NCBI GenBank assembly: GCA_018826885.1
Contig: JAHJYN010000069.1
Location: 1-35,576 of the forward strand
Length of the DNA: 35,576 nucleotides
Direction of reading: 5' to 3'
From: Alphaproteobacteria bacterium
Lineage (GTDB): Bacteria > Pseudomonadota > Alphaproteobacteria > Caulobacterales > Caulobacteraceae
In this document: positions 18,681-26,943 of the stretch, in pieces
Numbering within the stretch: the first letter of the stretch is position 1
How the letters are laid out: the number at the start of each line of letters is the position of its first letter
Notes under the pieces: model-generated
The model's database searches: none
Told to the model about the DNA's origin: nothing
What the model saw: only the letters and a program-made list of their open reading frames with translations
Translations under genes and position numbers: made by a program

Positions 18681-19547
18681 ATGGCTGCGCGCGCATACTG
18701 GCAGGGCAATATCCGTCTGGCCCTGGTCTCCATTCCGGTCGAAATCTACGCGGCGGTGAAGTCCGGCGCCGCGATCAGTTTCCGCCAGATCCACGAGCCG
18801 TCGGGCAAGCCGATCTCGTATGAGAAGGTCGTCTCCGGCATCGGCCCCATCGACACCGACGAGATCGTGAAGGGCTATGAAATCTCAAAGGGCAACTACG
18901 TCCTGCTCGACGACGACGAAATCGAGGCCGTGCGCATCGAGAGCAAGAAGACGCTGGATCTGGTCCAGTTCGTCGAGGCGCACGAGATCGACCCCCTCTA
19001 TTTCGAAAAGCCCTACTACGTCGTGCCCGCCGACGATCTGGCGGAAGAGGCCTTCATCGTCCTGCGCGAGGCCCTGCGCGCTGCGAAGAAGATCGCACTG
19101 GGTCAACTGTCGGTGCGCGGTCACGAAAAGCTCGTCGCGCTGAAACCCTGTGGCAAGGGCATACTGCTGGAGACGCTGCGTTATGGCGACGAGGTCCGTC
19201 AGGGTCAGTCGTTCTTCAAGGGCATCGGCACCGACAAGCCGGAAAAGGACCTGATCGATCTGGCCAGTTCGCTGATCGAGCAGAAGACGGCCCCCTTTGA
19301 CGCCTCGGAATTCCACGACCGTTACGTCGACGCCCTGAAAAAGCTGGTCGAGAAGAAGGCCAGGGCCAAGGGCAAGAAGGTGCTGGAGGATGTCGAGGAG
19401 CCCGCATCGGCCACCGGCGGCAATGTCATCGATCTGATGGCGGCCCTGAAGAAGTCGGTCGGCGACAGCAAGGGCAAGACTGCGGCGAGCAAGACCGCCA
19501 CGCGCAAGACCTCGACCCGCAAGACGCCGGCGAAGAAGCGGGCCTGA
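18681..19547 (+). CDS. ku: Non-homologous end-joining protein Ku
   Basis: This 288-residue bacterial Ku forms a homodimeric ring that binds DNA double-strand ends and recruits LigD. It begins ARAYWQGNIRLALVSIPVEIY, a near-universal Ku start, and continues with ISFRQIHEPSGKPISYEKVV and VLLDDDEIEAVRIES. The core ends near residue 250. The last 40 residues form a lysine-, threonine- and alanine-rich tail (KTATRKTSTRKTPAKKRA), like the basic C-terminal extensions of other bacterial Ku proteins that help DNA binding. The ATG at 18681 follows AAAAAGGAG at a good distance. ligD starts three bases after its stop, so the two are one transcript. A candidate EcfG-like promoter precedes the gene. Confidence 0.97.
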   Translation: MAARAYWQGNIRLALVSIPVEIYAAVKSGAAISFRQIHEPSGKPISYEKVVSGIGPIDTDEIVKGYEISKGNYVLLDDDEIEAVRIESKKTLDLVQFVEAHEIDPLYFEKPYYVVPADDLAEEAFIVLREALRAAKKIALGQLSVRGHEKLVALKPCGKGILLETLRYGDEVRQGQSFFKGIGTDKPEKDLIDLASSLIEQKTAPFDASEFHDRYVDALKKLVEKKARAKGKKVLEDVEEPASATGGNVIDLMAALKKSVGDSKGKTAASKTATRKTSTRKTPAKKRA

Positions 19548-19550
19548 CCC

Positions 19551-22097
19551 ATGGCCACCAGGGCGCGGTCAAAGGCGAAGACCCGGGCCGACGATCTGCT
19601 CGCGGAATACAATCGCAAGCGCGACTTTGACCGCACGGCCGAACCGCGCGGCGAGAGGGGTACCGGAAAGGGCGGGGACCGCTTTCTGGTCCAGAAGCAC
19701 GACGCCACCCGTCTGCACTGGGACCTGCGGCTGGAGGTGGACGGCGTGCTCAAGAGCTGGGCGGTGACCAAGGGGCCCTCGACCGACCCGGACATCAAGC
19801 GGCTGGCCGTGCGCACCGAGGACCACCCCCTGTCCTATGGCCGCTTTGAGGGCATCATTCCCAAGGGCGAGTACGGGGGCGGCACCGTCATGCTGTGGGA
19901 CGAGGGCCGTTGGGAGCCCATCCCCGGCAAGTCCGCTGAGGACCTCGAGAAGGGCCATCTGCATTTCATCGTCCACGGCCAGAGGATGAAGGGGGAGTGG
20001 CTGCTGATCCGGCTCAAACCCCGCAAGGGCGAAAAGCGCGAGAACTGGCTACTGCGCAAGATCGAGGACGCCCATGCCGCGCCCGGTGACGGTCTGGTCG
20101 AAGCGGCCCTGACCAGTGTGCTGACCGGTCGCTCCATGGCCGAGATCGCCGCCGACAGGAGCGGAAACCACGCGCTGGCCGGCAAGACGGGCAAGGCCTT
20201 CACCCGGGTCATGGCCGAGGCCGCCGCCCACACCGACAAGGCCCGCAAGCGGCGCAAGCCGGTCCCCCCGGGGGCACCCGCCTTCCGCGCGCCCCAGCTG
20301 GCGACGCTGGTGGATGCCGTGCCGGCCGGCAACGGCTGGATGCACGAGATCAAGTTCGACGGCTACCGCGCCCTGGTGTCGGCTTCAGGCGCGGATGTCT
20401 CGATCTTCACGCGGACGGGCAAGGACTGGACCGACAAGTTCGGCCCGCTGGTCGAGGTACTGAAGGCGATGGACCTGCCGGCCTGTCTGATTGACGGCGA
20501 GATCGTCGCCTATGACGCCAAGGGCAATCCCGACTTTTCCGCGCTGCAGGCGGTGCTCAAGCGGGGCACGGGCAGCCAGACGCCGGGCGACACCCTTGCG
20601 TTTCACGCCTTCGACCTGCTGTCGCTGGAGGGCGAGGATCTGGCGCCCCTGCCCAATGTCGAGCGCAAGGAGCGGCTGGAGGCCCTGCTACGCGCCGCCG
20701 AGCCCCCGATCCATGTCGCCGACCATCTGATCGGGGCGGGCGAGACCCTCTATGCCTCCCTCTGCCAGGCGGGGCAGGAGGGCATCATCTCCAAGCGCAT
20801 CGACGCCGCCTATCGGTCCAAGCGCACCCGCGACTGGCTCAAGGTCAAATGCACCCTGCGGCAGGAGTTCGTGATTATCGGCTGGAAAGCATCCACCGCC
20901 CGGGGCCGGCCCTTCGCTTCCCTTCTGCTGGCGCAGAAGGAGGGCGATGACTGGGTCTACAAGGGCAATGTCGGGACGGGCTTCACCCAGGACACGCTCG
21001 ACGATCTGGCCCGGCGGATGAAGCGGCTGGAGCGCAAGACGCCGCCCGCCGAGGTCGACCGGACCGCCTCGCGCGACGTCACCTGGCTCCGGCCCGAACT
21101 GGTCGCCGAGGTGGCCTTCAAGGAATTCACAGCGGACGGCAATGTCCGCCACGGCAGCTTCCTTGGGCTACGCGGCGACAAGCCTGCGACGGCCGTCACG
21201 CCGGAGGTGGCGGTCAAGGCGAAGTCATCGCCTGCGCCGAAGGTGCGGATCACGAGCGCTGACCGGGTCATCTTCCCCGACAGTGGTCAGACCAAGGGCG
21301 AGCTGGCGGACTACTATGCCGCTGTCGCGCCGCTGATGCTGCCGTTCGCCGCGCACCGCCCGGTCAGCCTGGTCCGCTGCCCGCAGGGCCGGGCCCGCAA
21401 ATGCTTCTTCCAGAAGCACGACAGCGGCAGCTTTGGCCCCCACGTCCACGCCGTGCCGATCCGCGAGAAGGATGGCGAGGTCGAGGAATATCTGTTCGTC
21501 GACAATGCGGCCGGGATCGCTGCCTGCGTCCAGATGGGTACCATCGAGTTTCACGGCTGGGGCAGTCGCACCGATGACGTCGAGGCGCCCGATCGCATGG
21601 TGTTCGACCTCGATCCCGATGAGGGGCTGGATTTCGGCGATGTGACGCGCGCTGCCCGCGACATTCGCCGCCGCCTGTCGGACCTCGGCCTGATCAGCTT
21701 TGCCCTGCTGTCGGGCGGCAAGGGGGTGCATGTGGTCGTGCCCCTCAACCCCGGCCATGACTGGGAGGCGCACAAGGACTTCTCGCGCCGGTTCGCGGGC
21801 GCGCTGTCGATGGCCGAGCCTGACCGTTTCACCCCCACCATGAGCAAGGCCAAACGCAAGGGGCGGATTTTCATCGACTGGCTGCGCAACCAGCGGGGCA
21901 GCACGGCGGTGCTGCCCTATTCGGCGCGCGCCCGATCCGGCGCGCCGGTCGCCGTGCCTGTAACCTGGGACGAGCTGGACGGCATGAAGGACGCCCATCC
22001 GTATTCTATTGCCGACGCCGACACCCTGCTGGACCGGGCGAGCGACACGGCCCTGTCCGGCTGGGGCTTTGCCAGCCAGACCCTTCCGGACGTCTGA
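19551..22097 (+). CDS. ligD: Multifunctional DNA ligase D (phosphoesterase-ligase-polymerase)
   Basis: This 848-residue ATP-dependent ligase completes Ku-directed end joining. The N-terminal 3'-phosphoesterase domain (about 40-160) has H50, H56 and D58 in QKHDATRLHWDLRLE and H92 in EDHPLSYG, matching the metal and phosphate ligands of Pseudomonas LigD. The ligase domain (about 245-545) has the adenylated lysine K268 in EIKFDGYRA, IDGEIVAYD and LKVKC. The C-terminal primase-like polymerase domain (about 565-840) has the metal-binding D686 and D688 in FDLDPDEG and SGGKGVHVVVPL. The order PE-LIG-POL is the Pseudomonas type. All three catalytic centres look intact. It follows ku by three bases, so it relies on the same promoter, and it converges on the debranching-enzyme gene with six bases between the stops. 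Confidence 0.97.
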   Translation: MATRARSKAKTRADDLLAEYNRKRDFDRTAEPRGERGTGKGGDRFLVQKHDATRLHWDLRLEVDGVLKSWAVTKGPSTDPDIKRLAVRTEDHPLSYGRFEGIIPKGEYGGGTVMLWDEGRWEPIPGKSAEDLEKGHLHFIVHGQRMKGEWLLIRLKPRKGEKRENWLLRKIEDAHAAPGDGLVEAALTSVLTGRSMAEIAADRSGNHALAGKTGKAFTRVMAEAAAHTDKARKRRKPVPPGAPAFRAPQLATLVDAVPAGNGWMHEIKFDGYRALVSASGADVSIFTRTGKDWTDKFGPLVEVLKAMDLPACLIDGEIVAYDAKGNPDFSALQAVLKRGTGSQTPGDTLAFHAFDLLSLEGEDLAPLPNVERKERLEALLRAAEPPIHVADHLIGAGETLYASLCQAGQEGIISKRIDAAYRSKRTRDWLKVKCTLRQEFVIIGWKASTARGRPFASLLLAQKEGDDWVYKGNVGTGFTQDTLDDLARRMKRLERKTPPAEVDRTASRDVTWLRPELVAEVAFKEFTADGNVRHGSFLGLRGDKPATAVTPEVAVKAKSSPAPKVRITSADRVIFPDSGQTKGELADYYAAVAPLMLPFAAHRPVSLVRCPQGRARKCFFQKHDSGSFGPHVHAVPIREKDGEVEEYLFVDNAAGIAACVQMGTIEFHGWGSRTDDVEAPDRMVFDLDPDEGLDFGDVTRAARDIRRRLSDLGLISFALLSGGKGVHVVVPLNPGHDWEAHKDFSRRFAGALSMAEPDRFTPTMSKAKRKGRIFIDWLRNQRGSTAVLPYSARARSGAPVAVPVTWDELDGMKDAHPYSIADADTLLDRASDTALSGWGFASQTLPDV

Positions 22098-22103
22098 GGC
22101 CGG

Positions 22104-24251
22104 TCAGACCATCAGGGCGATGTCCAGCCGCGGCCCACTGCGGTGACGCGCCCGAACCGTGGCTGTGCCTCCCATATTGGTGAAGTCCAGGTCAGTTCGG
22201 CTGTCGCCAACCCCCAAGCCGGTGACGTTCAGCCGGTCAATGCCGCTGGGCAGGCGCGGCCGATCGACCGTGATCCGGCCCTGCAGTGCGTCAATCTCGA
22301 TCCCCAGACTGGCCTGCAGCAACAGGAACACCGACCCGGCGGCCCAGGCCTGGGGCATGCAGGCGACCGGATAGGGTACCGGCGGCTCTCCTGCCTCCCG
22401 GGCAAAGCCGCAGAACAGCTCGGGCAGCCGCATCTCGAAATTGACGGCGGCCGCATAGAGATCATCCAGCACCCGGGCCACCGCCTCGCGCTCGCCATAG
22501 CGCGCCATGCCGGCGACGCAGAACGCCGTGTCATGCGGCCATACCGACCCGTTGTGATAGGACATGGGATTATAACGGGGCTGCTGCGTGGCCAGGGTGC
22601 GAAGGCCCCAGCCGGTCCGAAAGCGCGCCGACAACAGGCTTTCCGTGACCCGCCCCGCGCGGTCTGCTGCGGGCAGGCCCGAGAACAGCAGGTGACCGGC
22701 GTTGGATCCCAGCACCCGACACGGCTGACCTTCGCCATCCAGGGCGATGGCGTAAAAGCCCGCCTCTTCCATCCAGTAGCGGGTCTCGACCTCGGTCTTC
22801 AGGCGCAGGGCCCTGTCTGACCACTGATCGGCGTCGTCGTGCCCAAGGGCCCGGGCCATATCGGCCATCGCCTGCCACGCCTGATAGGCGTAGCCCTGAA
22901 CTTCCAGCAGGGCGATGGGCCCCTTCGGAAAGCGGCCATCGGCGTGAAAGATGGAGTCCTCGCTGTCCTTCCAGCCCTGATTGGACAGGCCGGTGTCGCG
23001 ACCCCGCGCATAGTCGATCAACCCCATGCCATTGGCCTGACCCTTCGCCTCCATCCAGCCCGCAGCGGCCACCAGATTTGGCCAAAGGCCCCGGATGAAG
23101 CCCAGTTCGCCCGTCCTCCGCGCATAGGCGCCGGCCAGGGCCACGAACAGGCAGGTGGTATCGACCCCGCCGTAGTAGACTCCGAACGGCACCTCACCGA
23201 GGGCGGACATCTCGCCGCCGCGGGTCTCGTGCATGATCTTGCCGGGTTCGACGTCCTGAAAGGCATCCGTGGTCGTACCCTGACGCATTGCCAGATAGGT
23301 CAGGACGCCGCGTGCGAGGCTGGGGTCGAGCCACAGCATCTGCCAGGCGGTGATGATGCCGTCGCGCCCGAACGGCGTCGAGAACCACGGCACCCCGGCA
23401 TAGGGATAGGGCCCGGTCGGCAGGTCGGTGGTCAGAAGCGCGACATCGGCCCGTGACTGGTCCAGCCACTGGTTGAAGCGCGGGCTACGAACGCCGCGCA
23501 CACCGCCGCCCCGCCGTCGTCTGGCTCGCATCGCGAGGCGCGCCTGAACGGCCGCCAGCCGCCAACGGCCTGCATCGGGGCTATCGCAAGAGTCCGCTCC
23601 GGCCTCGATGTACAGGTCAAACCGGCTGTTTCGGCTGAGCGACAGCTGGAAGCTGGCCTGTCGCCCCGACATCCTGCCGGGGGGCTCCGAAAAGGACAGA
23701 CAGGTCTGACGGGTGACCCCGTCCAGCCCCTGATAGCCAAAGCGGACCCGCCGACCGTCGCACTCGGGCGCCAACGCCCGTCCCCTCGTCTGACGGGACA
23801 CGCCCCGAACCTCGAAGATGTCGCGATAGTCGGCGTCGTACTCGATGGTCAGGGGCAGGATGACGTCGTCGATGCCATGATTGGTCAGGCGGACGCGCTC
23901 ATACATCCGCTCCTGCCACAGGAACCGGCGCCGCTCGATGTGGATGATGCCTGCGGGGGCGGATCGTCCGCCCATGGGCGGCAGGGGGCGATTGGTCGCC
24001 TGGCAGATGAAGAACACATTGTCGTCCGACAGGGCCGTGCTCAGCCGCGACGGCGGCGCGCCGCCCACCAGCAGGCGCAGGCGTGACAGCATGCGGGTAT
24101 CGCGCAAAAAGAACCCGTCCGCCCCTCCGGTCAAATCTCCCCAGGCGTCTGCGACCAGGAAGGCGTCCCCCTCCTTCAGCGGCATCAGTCTGTCCAGGAC
24201 TGTGACCTCGGACTGTGCCGAAACAGCCGGCCACGTCTGGTCATCCTCCAT
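22104..24251 (-). CDS. Amylo-alpha-1,6-glucosidase / glycogen-debranching-type glycosidase
   Basis: The 715-residue protein has an N-terminal beta-sandwich of the GDE_N_bis type (about 15-225, with DGFFLRDTRMLSRLRL and NHGIDDVILPLTIEYDADYRDIFEVRG) and a C-terminal (alpha/alpha)6 barrel (about 250-700). The barrel shows WFSTPFGRDGIITA, GGVDTTCLFVALAGAY, GWKDSEDSIFHADG and YHNGSVWPHDTAF, a GH63/GH15-like fold seen in bacterial debranching enzymes. It probably hydrolyses alpha-glucosidic linkages in the cytoplasm. The frame runs open to 24596, but the ATG at 24251 has AAGGAG upstream and starts just before conserved sequence. The extension would overlap the preceding glycosyltransferase gene and has no protein-like character. 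It lies 43 bases after that gene, on the same strand, so they form an operon. Confidence 0.88.
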   Translation of the reverse strand: MEDDQTWPAVSAQSEVTVLDRLMPLKEGDAFLVADAWGDLTGGADGFFLRDTRMLSRLRLLVGGAPPSRLSTALSDDNVFFICQATNRPLPPMGGRSAPAGIIHIERRRFLWQERMYERVRLTNHGIDDVILPLTIEYDADYRDIFEVRGVSRQTRGRALAPECDGRRVRFGYQGLDGVTRQTCLSFSEPPGRMSGRQASFQLSLSRNSRFDLYIEAGADSCDSPDAGRWRLAAVQARLAMRARRRRGGGVRGVRSPRFNQWLDQSRADVALLTTDLPTGPYPYAGVPWFSTPFGRDGIITAWQMLWLDPSLARGVLTYLAMRQGTTTDAFQDVEPGKIMHETRGGEMSALGEVPFGVYYGGVDTTCLFVALAGAYARRTGELGFIRGLWPNLVAAAGWMEAKGQANGMGLIDYARGRDTGLSNQGWKDSEDSIFHADGRFPKGPIALLEVQGYAYQAWQAMADMARALGHDDADQWSDRALRLKTEVETRYWMEEAGFYAIALDGEGQPCRVLGSNAGHLLFSGLPAADRAGRVTESLLSARFRTGWGLRTLATQQPRYNPMSYHNGSVWPHDTAFCVAGMARYGEREAVARVLDDLYAAAVNFEMRLPELFCGFAREAGEPPVPYPVACMPQAWAAGSVFLLLQASLGIEIDALQGRITVDRPRLPSGIDRLNVTGLGVGDSRTDLDFTNMGGTATVRARHRSGPRLDIALMV

Positions 24252-24294
24252 GGGATGACTCTCCTTCAGGGGTTTGGCTTTTCCCTTGACCGGA

Positions 24295-25401
24295 TCAGGC
24301 AACGGCAGCCGTCGGGAGAGGCATGATATCGGCGATGCCGGGCAGGGGCGGCAGTTCTGATGCCGCATAGGGCGCGTGGGCCAGCAGCCCCCGATAGATG
24401 TCCAGATAGCGGTGCGCCATGGCTGTCGAGGAGAATCGCTGGTCGAACCGGGCCCGGATGGCCGCCCGGTCCAGCTGAACCGCCTTGCGCACCGCGGCCA
24501 CGGCTCCGTCCAGATCGTCAACCAGATAACCGGTGACGCCGTCCTCGATGACTTCCGGCGCTGCGCCGCACCGATAGGCGACCACAGGCGTGCCACAGGC
24601 CATGGCCTCGATCATGACCAGACCGAACGGCTCAGGCCAGTCGATCGGAAACAGGAAGGCGTCGGCCTGACCGAGGAAATCGGACTTGGCCGCATCCCCG
24701 ATTTCGCCGACGAATTCGACCAGGGGATTGTCCAGCAGCGGCAGGATCTTCGTCTCGAAGTAGACGGCGTCGGCGGGATCGACCTTGGCGGCAATCTTCA
24801 GCGGCATACCGAGGCGCGTGGCGATCTCGATCGCCCGGTCAGGCCGCTTCTCGGCGGCAATCCGCCCCAGAAACGCCAGATATCCCGAAGGCCGGGGGCT
24901 GAAGCGATACAGGTCCGCGTCCATGCCGTGCTGGACTGTCGCCGCCCAGTTCGCCCACGGCAGGGGATGACGCTGATTGTTGGAGATGGAAACCAGCGGA
25001 TATTGCGACCAACGCTCATAGACGCCCGCCAGGTCCTTCAGGTCCAGACGCCCGTGCAATGTCGTCAGGGTGCGCTCTGCCCGGTCCTCGAAGAAGGGGA
25101 AATGCAGCATGTCCGTATGAAAATGGAGTATGTCAAACTGGTCGGCGCGTCGACGCACCTCGGCCAGCATCGACATATGGGCCGCGAGGTCGGACTTCAG
25201 CGGGGAGGGGTCCAGTCGAATGGCCTGATCCCGCACCGGGACCAGACGGGCGCGTGTACGGGCCTCGGCGGATGAAAACAGCGTGACCTCATGCCCCAGA
25301 TCGACGAGTGCGTCGGTCAGATGGGCCACGACCCGTTCGGTGCCGCCGTACAGCATGGGCGGCACGGCTTCGTAGAGGGGAGCAACCTGGGCAATTTTCA
25401 T
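24295..25401 (-). CDS. Glycosyltransferase family 4
   Basis: The 368-residue GT-B-fold glycosyltransferase begins MKIAQVAPLYEAVPP with the nucleotide-sugar-proof GGTER (19-23) typical of GT4 enzymes. The C-terminal donor-binding domain has EPFGLVMIE (257-265), the E-x7-E signature of retaining GT4 enzymes, then ACGTPVVAYRCGAAPEVIEDG. The protein is soluble and probably cytoplasmic. The frame is open to 25485, but the ATG at 25401 starts exactly at the conserved N-terminal strand. The Shine-Dalgarno there is weak. It leads an operon with the debranching-type enzyme and is divergent from the DJ-1/PfpI gene. The acceptor is unknown; an alpha-glucan or storage/stress carbohydrate would fit the partner enzyme. 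Confidence 0.88.
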   Translation of the reverse strand: MKIAQVAPLYEAVPPMLYGGTERVVAHLTDALVDLGHEVTLFSSAEARTRARLVPVRDQAIRLDPSPLKSDLAAHMSMLAEVRRRADQFDILHFHTDMLHFPFFEDRAERTLTTLHGRLDLKDLAGVYERWSQYPLVSISNNQRHPLPWANWAATVQHGMDADLYRFSPRPSGYLAFLGRIAAEKRPDRAIEIATRLGMPLKIAAKVDPADAVYFETKILPLLDNPLVEFVGEIGDAAKSDFLGQADAFLFPIDWPEPFGLVMIEAMACGTPVVAYRCGAAPEVIEDGVTGYLVDDLDGAVAAVRKAVQLDRAAIRARFDQRFSSTAMAHRYLDIYRGLLAHAPYAASELPPLPGIADIMPLPTAAVA

Positions 25402-25440
25402 GGAGCGGGTCCGGTAAGCGCCTTGCAGCAGCCCCAGTTG

Positions 25441-25466
25441 AAGCCCCGGCTGCAGCTCCCGGTTCC
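25441..25466 (-). promoter_or_regulatory. Possible EcfG-type promoter, glycosyltransferase side
   Basis: On the minus strand GGAAC (25466-25462) is followed after 17 bases by GCTT (25444-25441). The -35 box is a perfect match to the EcfG consensus, while the -10 box is poor (consensus CGTT). Position relative to the ATG at 25401 is suitable. Weak evidence. Confidence 0.25.
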
Positions 25467-25486
25467 AATGTCCGGAAGACGACAAA

Positions 25487-25511
25487 GGAACGGGTCACGC
25501 GTCGCGGGATT
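25487..25511 (+). promoter_or_regulatory. Possible EcfG-type promoter, DJ-1/PfpI side
   Basis: GGAAC (25487-25491), sixteen bases, GATT (25508-25511). The -35 box is perfect and the -10 box keeps only the TT of CGTT. A transcript starting near 25518 would have a leader of about 30 bases before the ATG at 25547. The gene product class (DJ-1/PfpI) is often part of the general stress regulon. Weak evidence. Confidence 0.3.
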
Positions 25512-25546
25512 AGGGGGGGACCCCCACCCTCGGACTGGAGAGAGTC

Positions 25547-26089
25547 ATGACCCGCACGCTTGTCGGAAAACGCATCGCCGTTCTCGCCACGGATGGCTTC
25601 GAACAGGTCGAACTGGACAAACCCGTCGAGGCCCTCCGCGAGGCCGGTGCCACCGTTGACATTGTCGCCCCCGAGGGTGGCGAGATCCAGGGCTTTGAAC
25701 ATCACGACAAGGGCCGCAAGGCCGCCGTCGACAAGACGCTCGATACGGTGAGTGCCTATGATTACGACGGCCTGGTCCTGCCGGGCGGCGTGATCAATCC
25801 CGACGCCCTGCGACTGGAGGAGAAGGCCATCCGCTTCATCGCCGCCTTCGCCGGGGCCGACAAGCCGATCGCGGCCATCTGCCACGGACCCTGGACGCTG
25901 ATCGACGCGGGTATGGTCAAGGGCCGCAAACTGACCTCATGGCCGTCGCTCAAGGTCGACCTGCAGAACGCGGGTGCCGAGTGGGTCGATGAGACGGTCG
26001 TCATCGACGGCAAGCTGGTCACCTCACGCAATCCCGATGATCTGCCCGCCTTTTGCGACGGCATGATCAGGGTGTTCGCCGCGACCTGA
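25547..26089 (+). CDS. DJ-1/PfpI family protein (YhbO/PfpI-like glyoxalase-protease fold)
   Basis: This 180-residue protein has the DJ-1/PfpI class I glutamine-amidotransferase-like fold. The nucleophile C112 with adjacent H113 is in AAICHGPW, and an acidic partner is in ATDGFEQVEL (E19 or E22). YDGLVLPGG and the LTSWPSLKVDLQNAGAEWVDE stretch (split across the centre of the domain) are characteristic of the PfpI/YhbO branch. Members are stress proteins reported to have protease, glyoxalase or deglycase activity. Which applies here cannot be told from sequence. The ATG at 25547 has GGAGAG at a good distance. It is divergent from the glycosyltransferase operon, and GGAAC boxes in the shared gap suggest stress control. 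Confidence 0.92.
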   Translation: MTRTLVGKRIAVLATDGFEQVELDKPVEALREAGATVDIVAPEGGEIQGFEHHDKGRKAAVDKTLDTVSAYDYDGLVLPGGVINPDALRLEEKAIRFIAAFAGADKPIAAICHGPWTLIDAGMVKGRKLTSWPSLKVDLQNAGAEWVDETVVIDGKLVTSRNPDDLPAFCDGMIRVFAAT

Positions 26090-26175
26090 CCCCGCTGCTC
26101 CGGGGAACAGCGCGCCAGTCGGCGGTCGTACTGTTTCGGGCTTGACTCGTCGCCCCCTGAGAGAGGCATATAAGA

Positions 26176-26190
26176 GAACATTTAGTGAAC
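26176..26190 (+). promoter_or_regulatory. LexA (SOS) box before imuA
   Basis: GAACATTTAGTGAAC is a perfect direct repeat GAAC-N7-GAAC, which reads GTTC-N7-GTTC on the other strand, the LexA box of Alphaproteobacteria. It ends one base before the likely imuA ATG at 26191. A TATAAG element at 26169-26174 could be the -10 box, placing the transcription start inside the LexA box, so repression by occlusion is expected. Confidence 0.88.
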
Positions 26191-26943
26191 ATGATGTCCT
26201 CACCTGCCACTCTCAGCCACCTGCGCGCGCATCTTTCTTCACGCGGATCCGTCTTGCGGGCCCCGGCAGTGCGGCTGTTCGACATCCCGCCGACAGGGCG
26301 CGGTGCGGTGTTTTCCTCCGAGGCCGTGCATGAGGTCTATGCCGCCTCGACCCGGCATGGATCGGCGGCGGAGGGCTTTGGTCTGGGGCTGGCGCTTCAG
26401 GCCGGGGGGACCCTGGTGTGGATCCATGAAGATCGGGGTCGGCATGAGAGGGGCGCGCTGTACGGCAGCGGCCTGCGGGAGTGGGGGGTAGAGACCGGAA
26501 ACCTGTTGCTGGTTGGGGTGCCGGATACGGCGGCCTTGCTGGCGGCGGCAGAAGAAGCCCTGCGTAGCGGAGCGTCGTCCGCCGTCCTGATGAGCGGCTG
26601 GGGGGAAGCCCGGGCCTTTACCCTGACCGCCAGTCGTCGTCTGGCACTGGCCGCTGCGACCGGGCGGACGACGGCGATTTTCGTTCGAACGGGGGCGCAG
26701 CCGCAAGCCAGTGCTTCGGACACGCGATGGTCGGTCAGCGCTGCCCCTTCGAGAGCGCTGGAAGCGGGGGCGCCGGGCCGACCGGCTTTTCGGGTGAATT
26801 TGTTGCGAAGCCGGGCAGGGGGGATCCCGGGCGAGTGGATCATGGAGTGGGATCGTGAAACGCGATCATTTGTCGAACCGAAGACATCTGGCGGTCTGGT
26901 TTCCGCTCCTGCCCATCGACCGGCTGGGATCCGGGCGGCCTGA
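26191..26943 (+). CDS. imuA: ImuA, RecA-like accessory protein of the SOS mutasome
   Basis: This 250-residue protein is the first member of the imuA-imuB-dnaE2 cassette, which performs error-prone repair synthesis after DNA damage in Caulobacter and many other bacteria. It is a distant RecA/SulA-like protein: AVHEVYAAS and then GLGLALQAGGTLVWIHEDR resemble the start of a RecA-type ATPase core, but no proper Walker A motif is seen, as usual for ImuA. The frame is open from GTG 26185, but that codon lies within the LexA box. ATG 26191 or ATG 26194 is more likely, and no Shine-Dalgarno is evident for either, so the message may have a very short leader. Its last 89 bases overlap imuB in another frame. 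Identification rests largely on the cassette and the SOS box. Confidence 0.88.
   Translation: MMSSPATLSHLRAHLSSRGSVLRAPAVRLFDIPPTGRGAVFSSEAVHEVYAASTRHGSAAEGFGLGLALQAGGTLVWIHEDRGRHERGALYGSGLREWGVETGNLLLVGVPDTAALLAAAEEALRSGASSAVLMSGWGEARAFTLTASRRLALAAATGRTTAIFVRTGAQPQASASDTRWSVSAAPSRALEAGAPGRPAFRVNLLRSRAGGIPGEWIMEWDRETRSFVEPKTSGGLVSAPAHRPAGIRAA

Noticed and set aside
24252-24596. 115-residue N-terminal extension of the debranching-type enzyme
   Set aside because: It runs through the 3' end of the glycosyltransferase gene in another frame, and the ATG at 24251 has AAGGAG upstream.
26090-26105. Small CCCCG/CGGGG hairpin right after the DJ-1/PfpI stop
   Set aside because: Only five base pairs and no T-tract, too weak to call a terminator.
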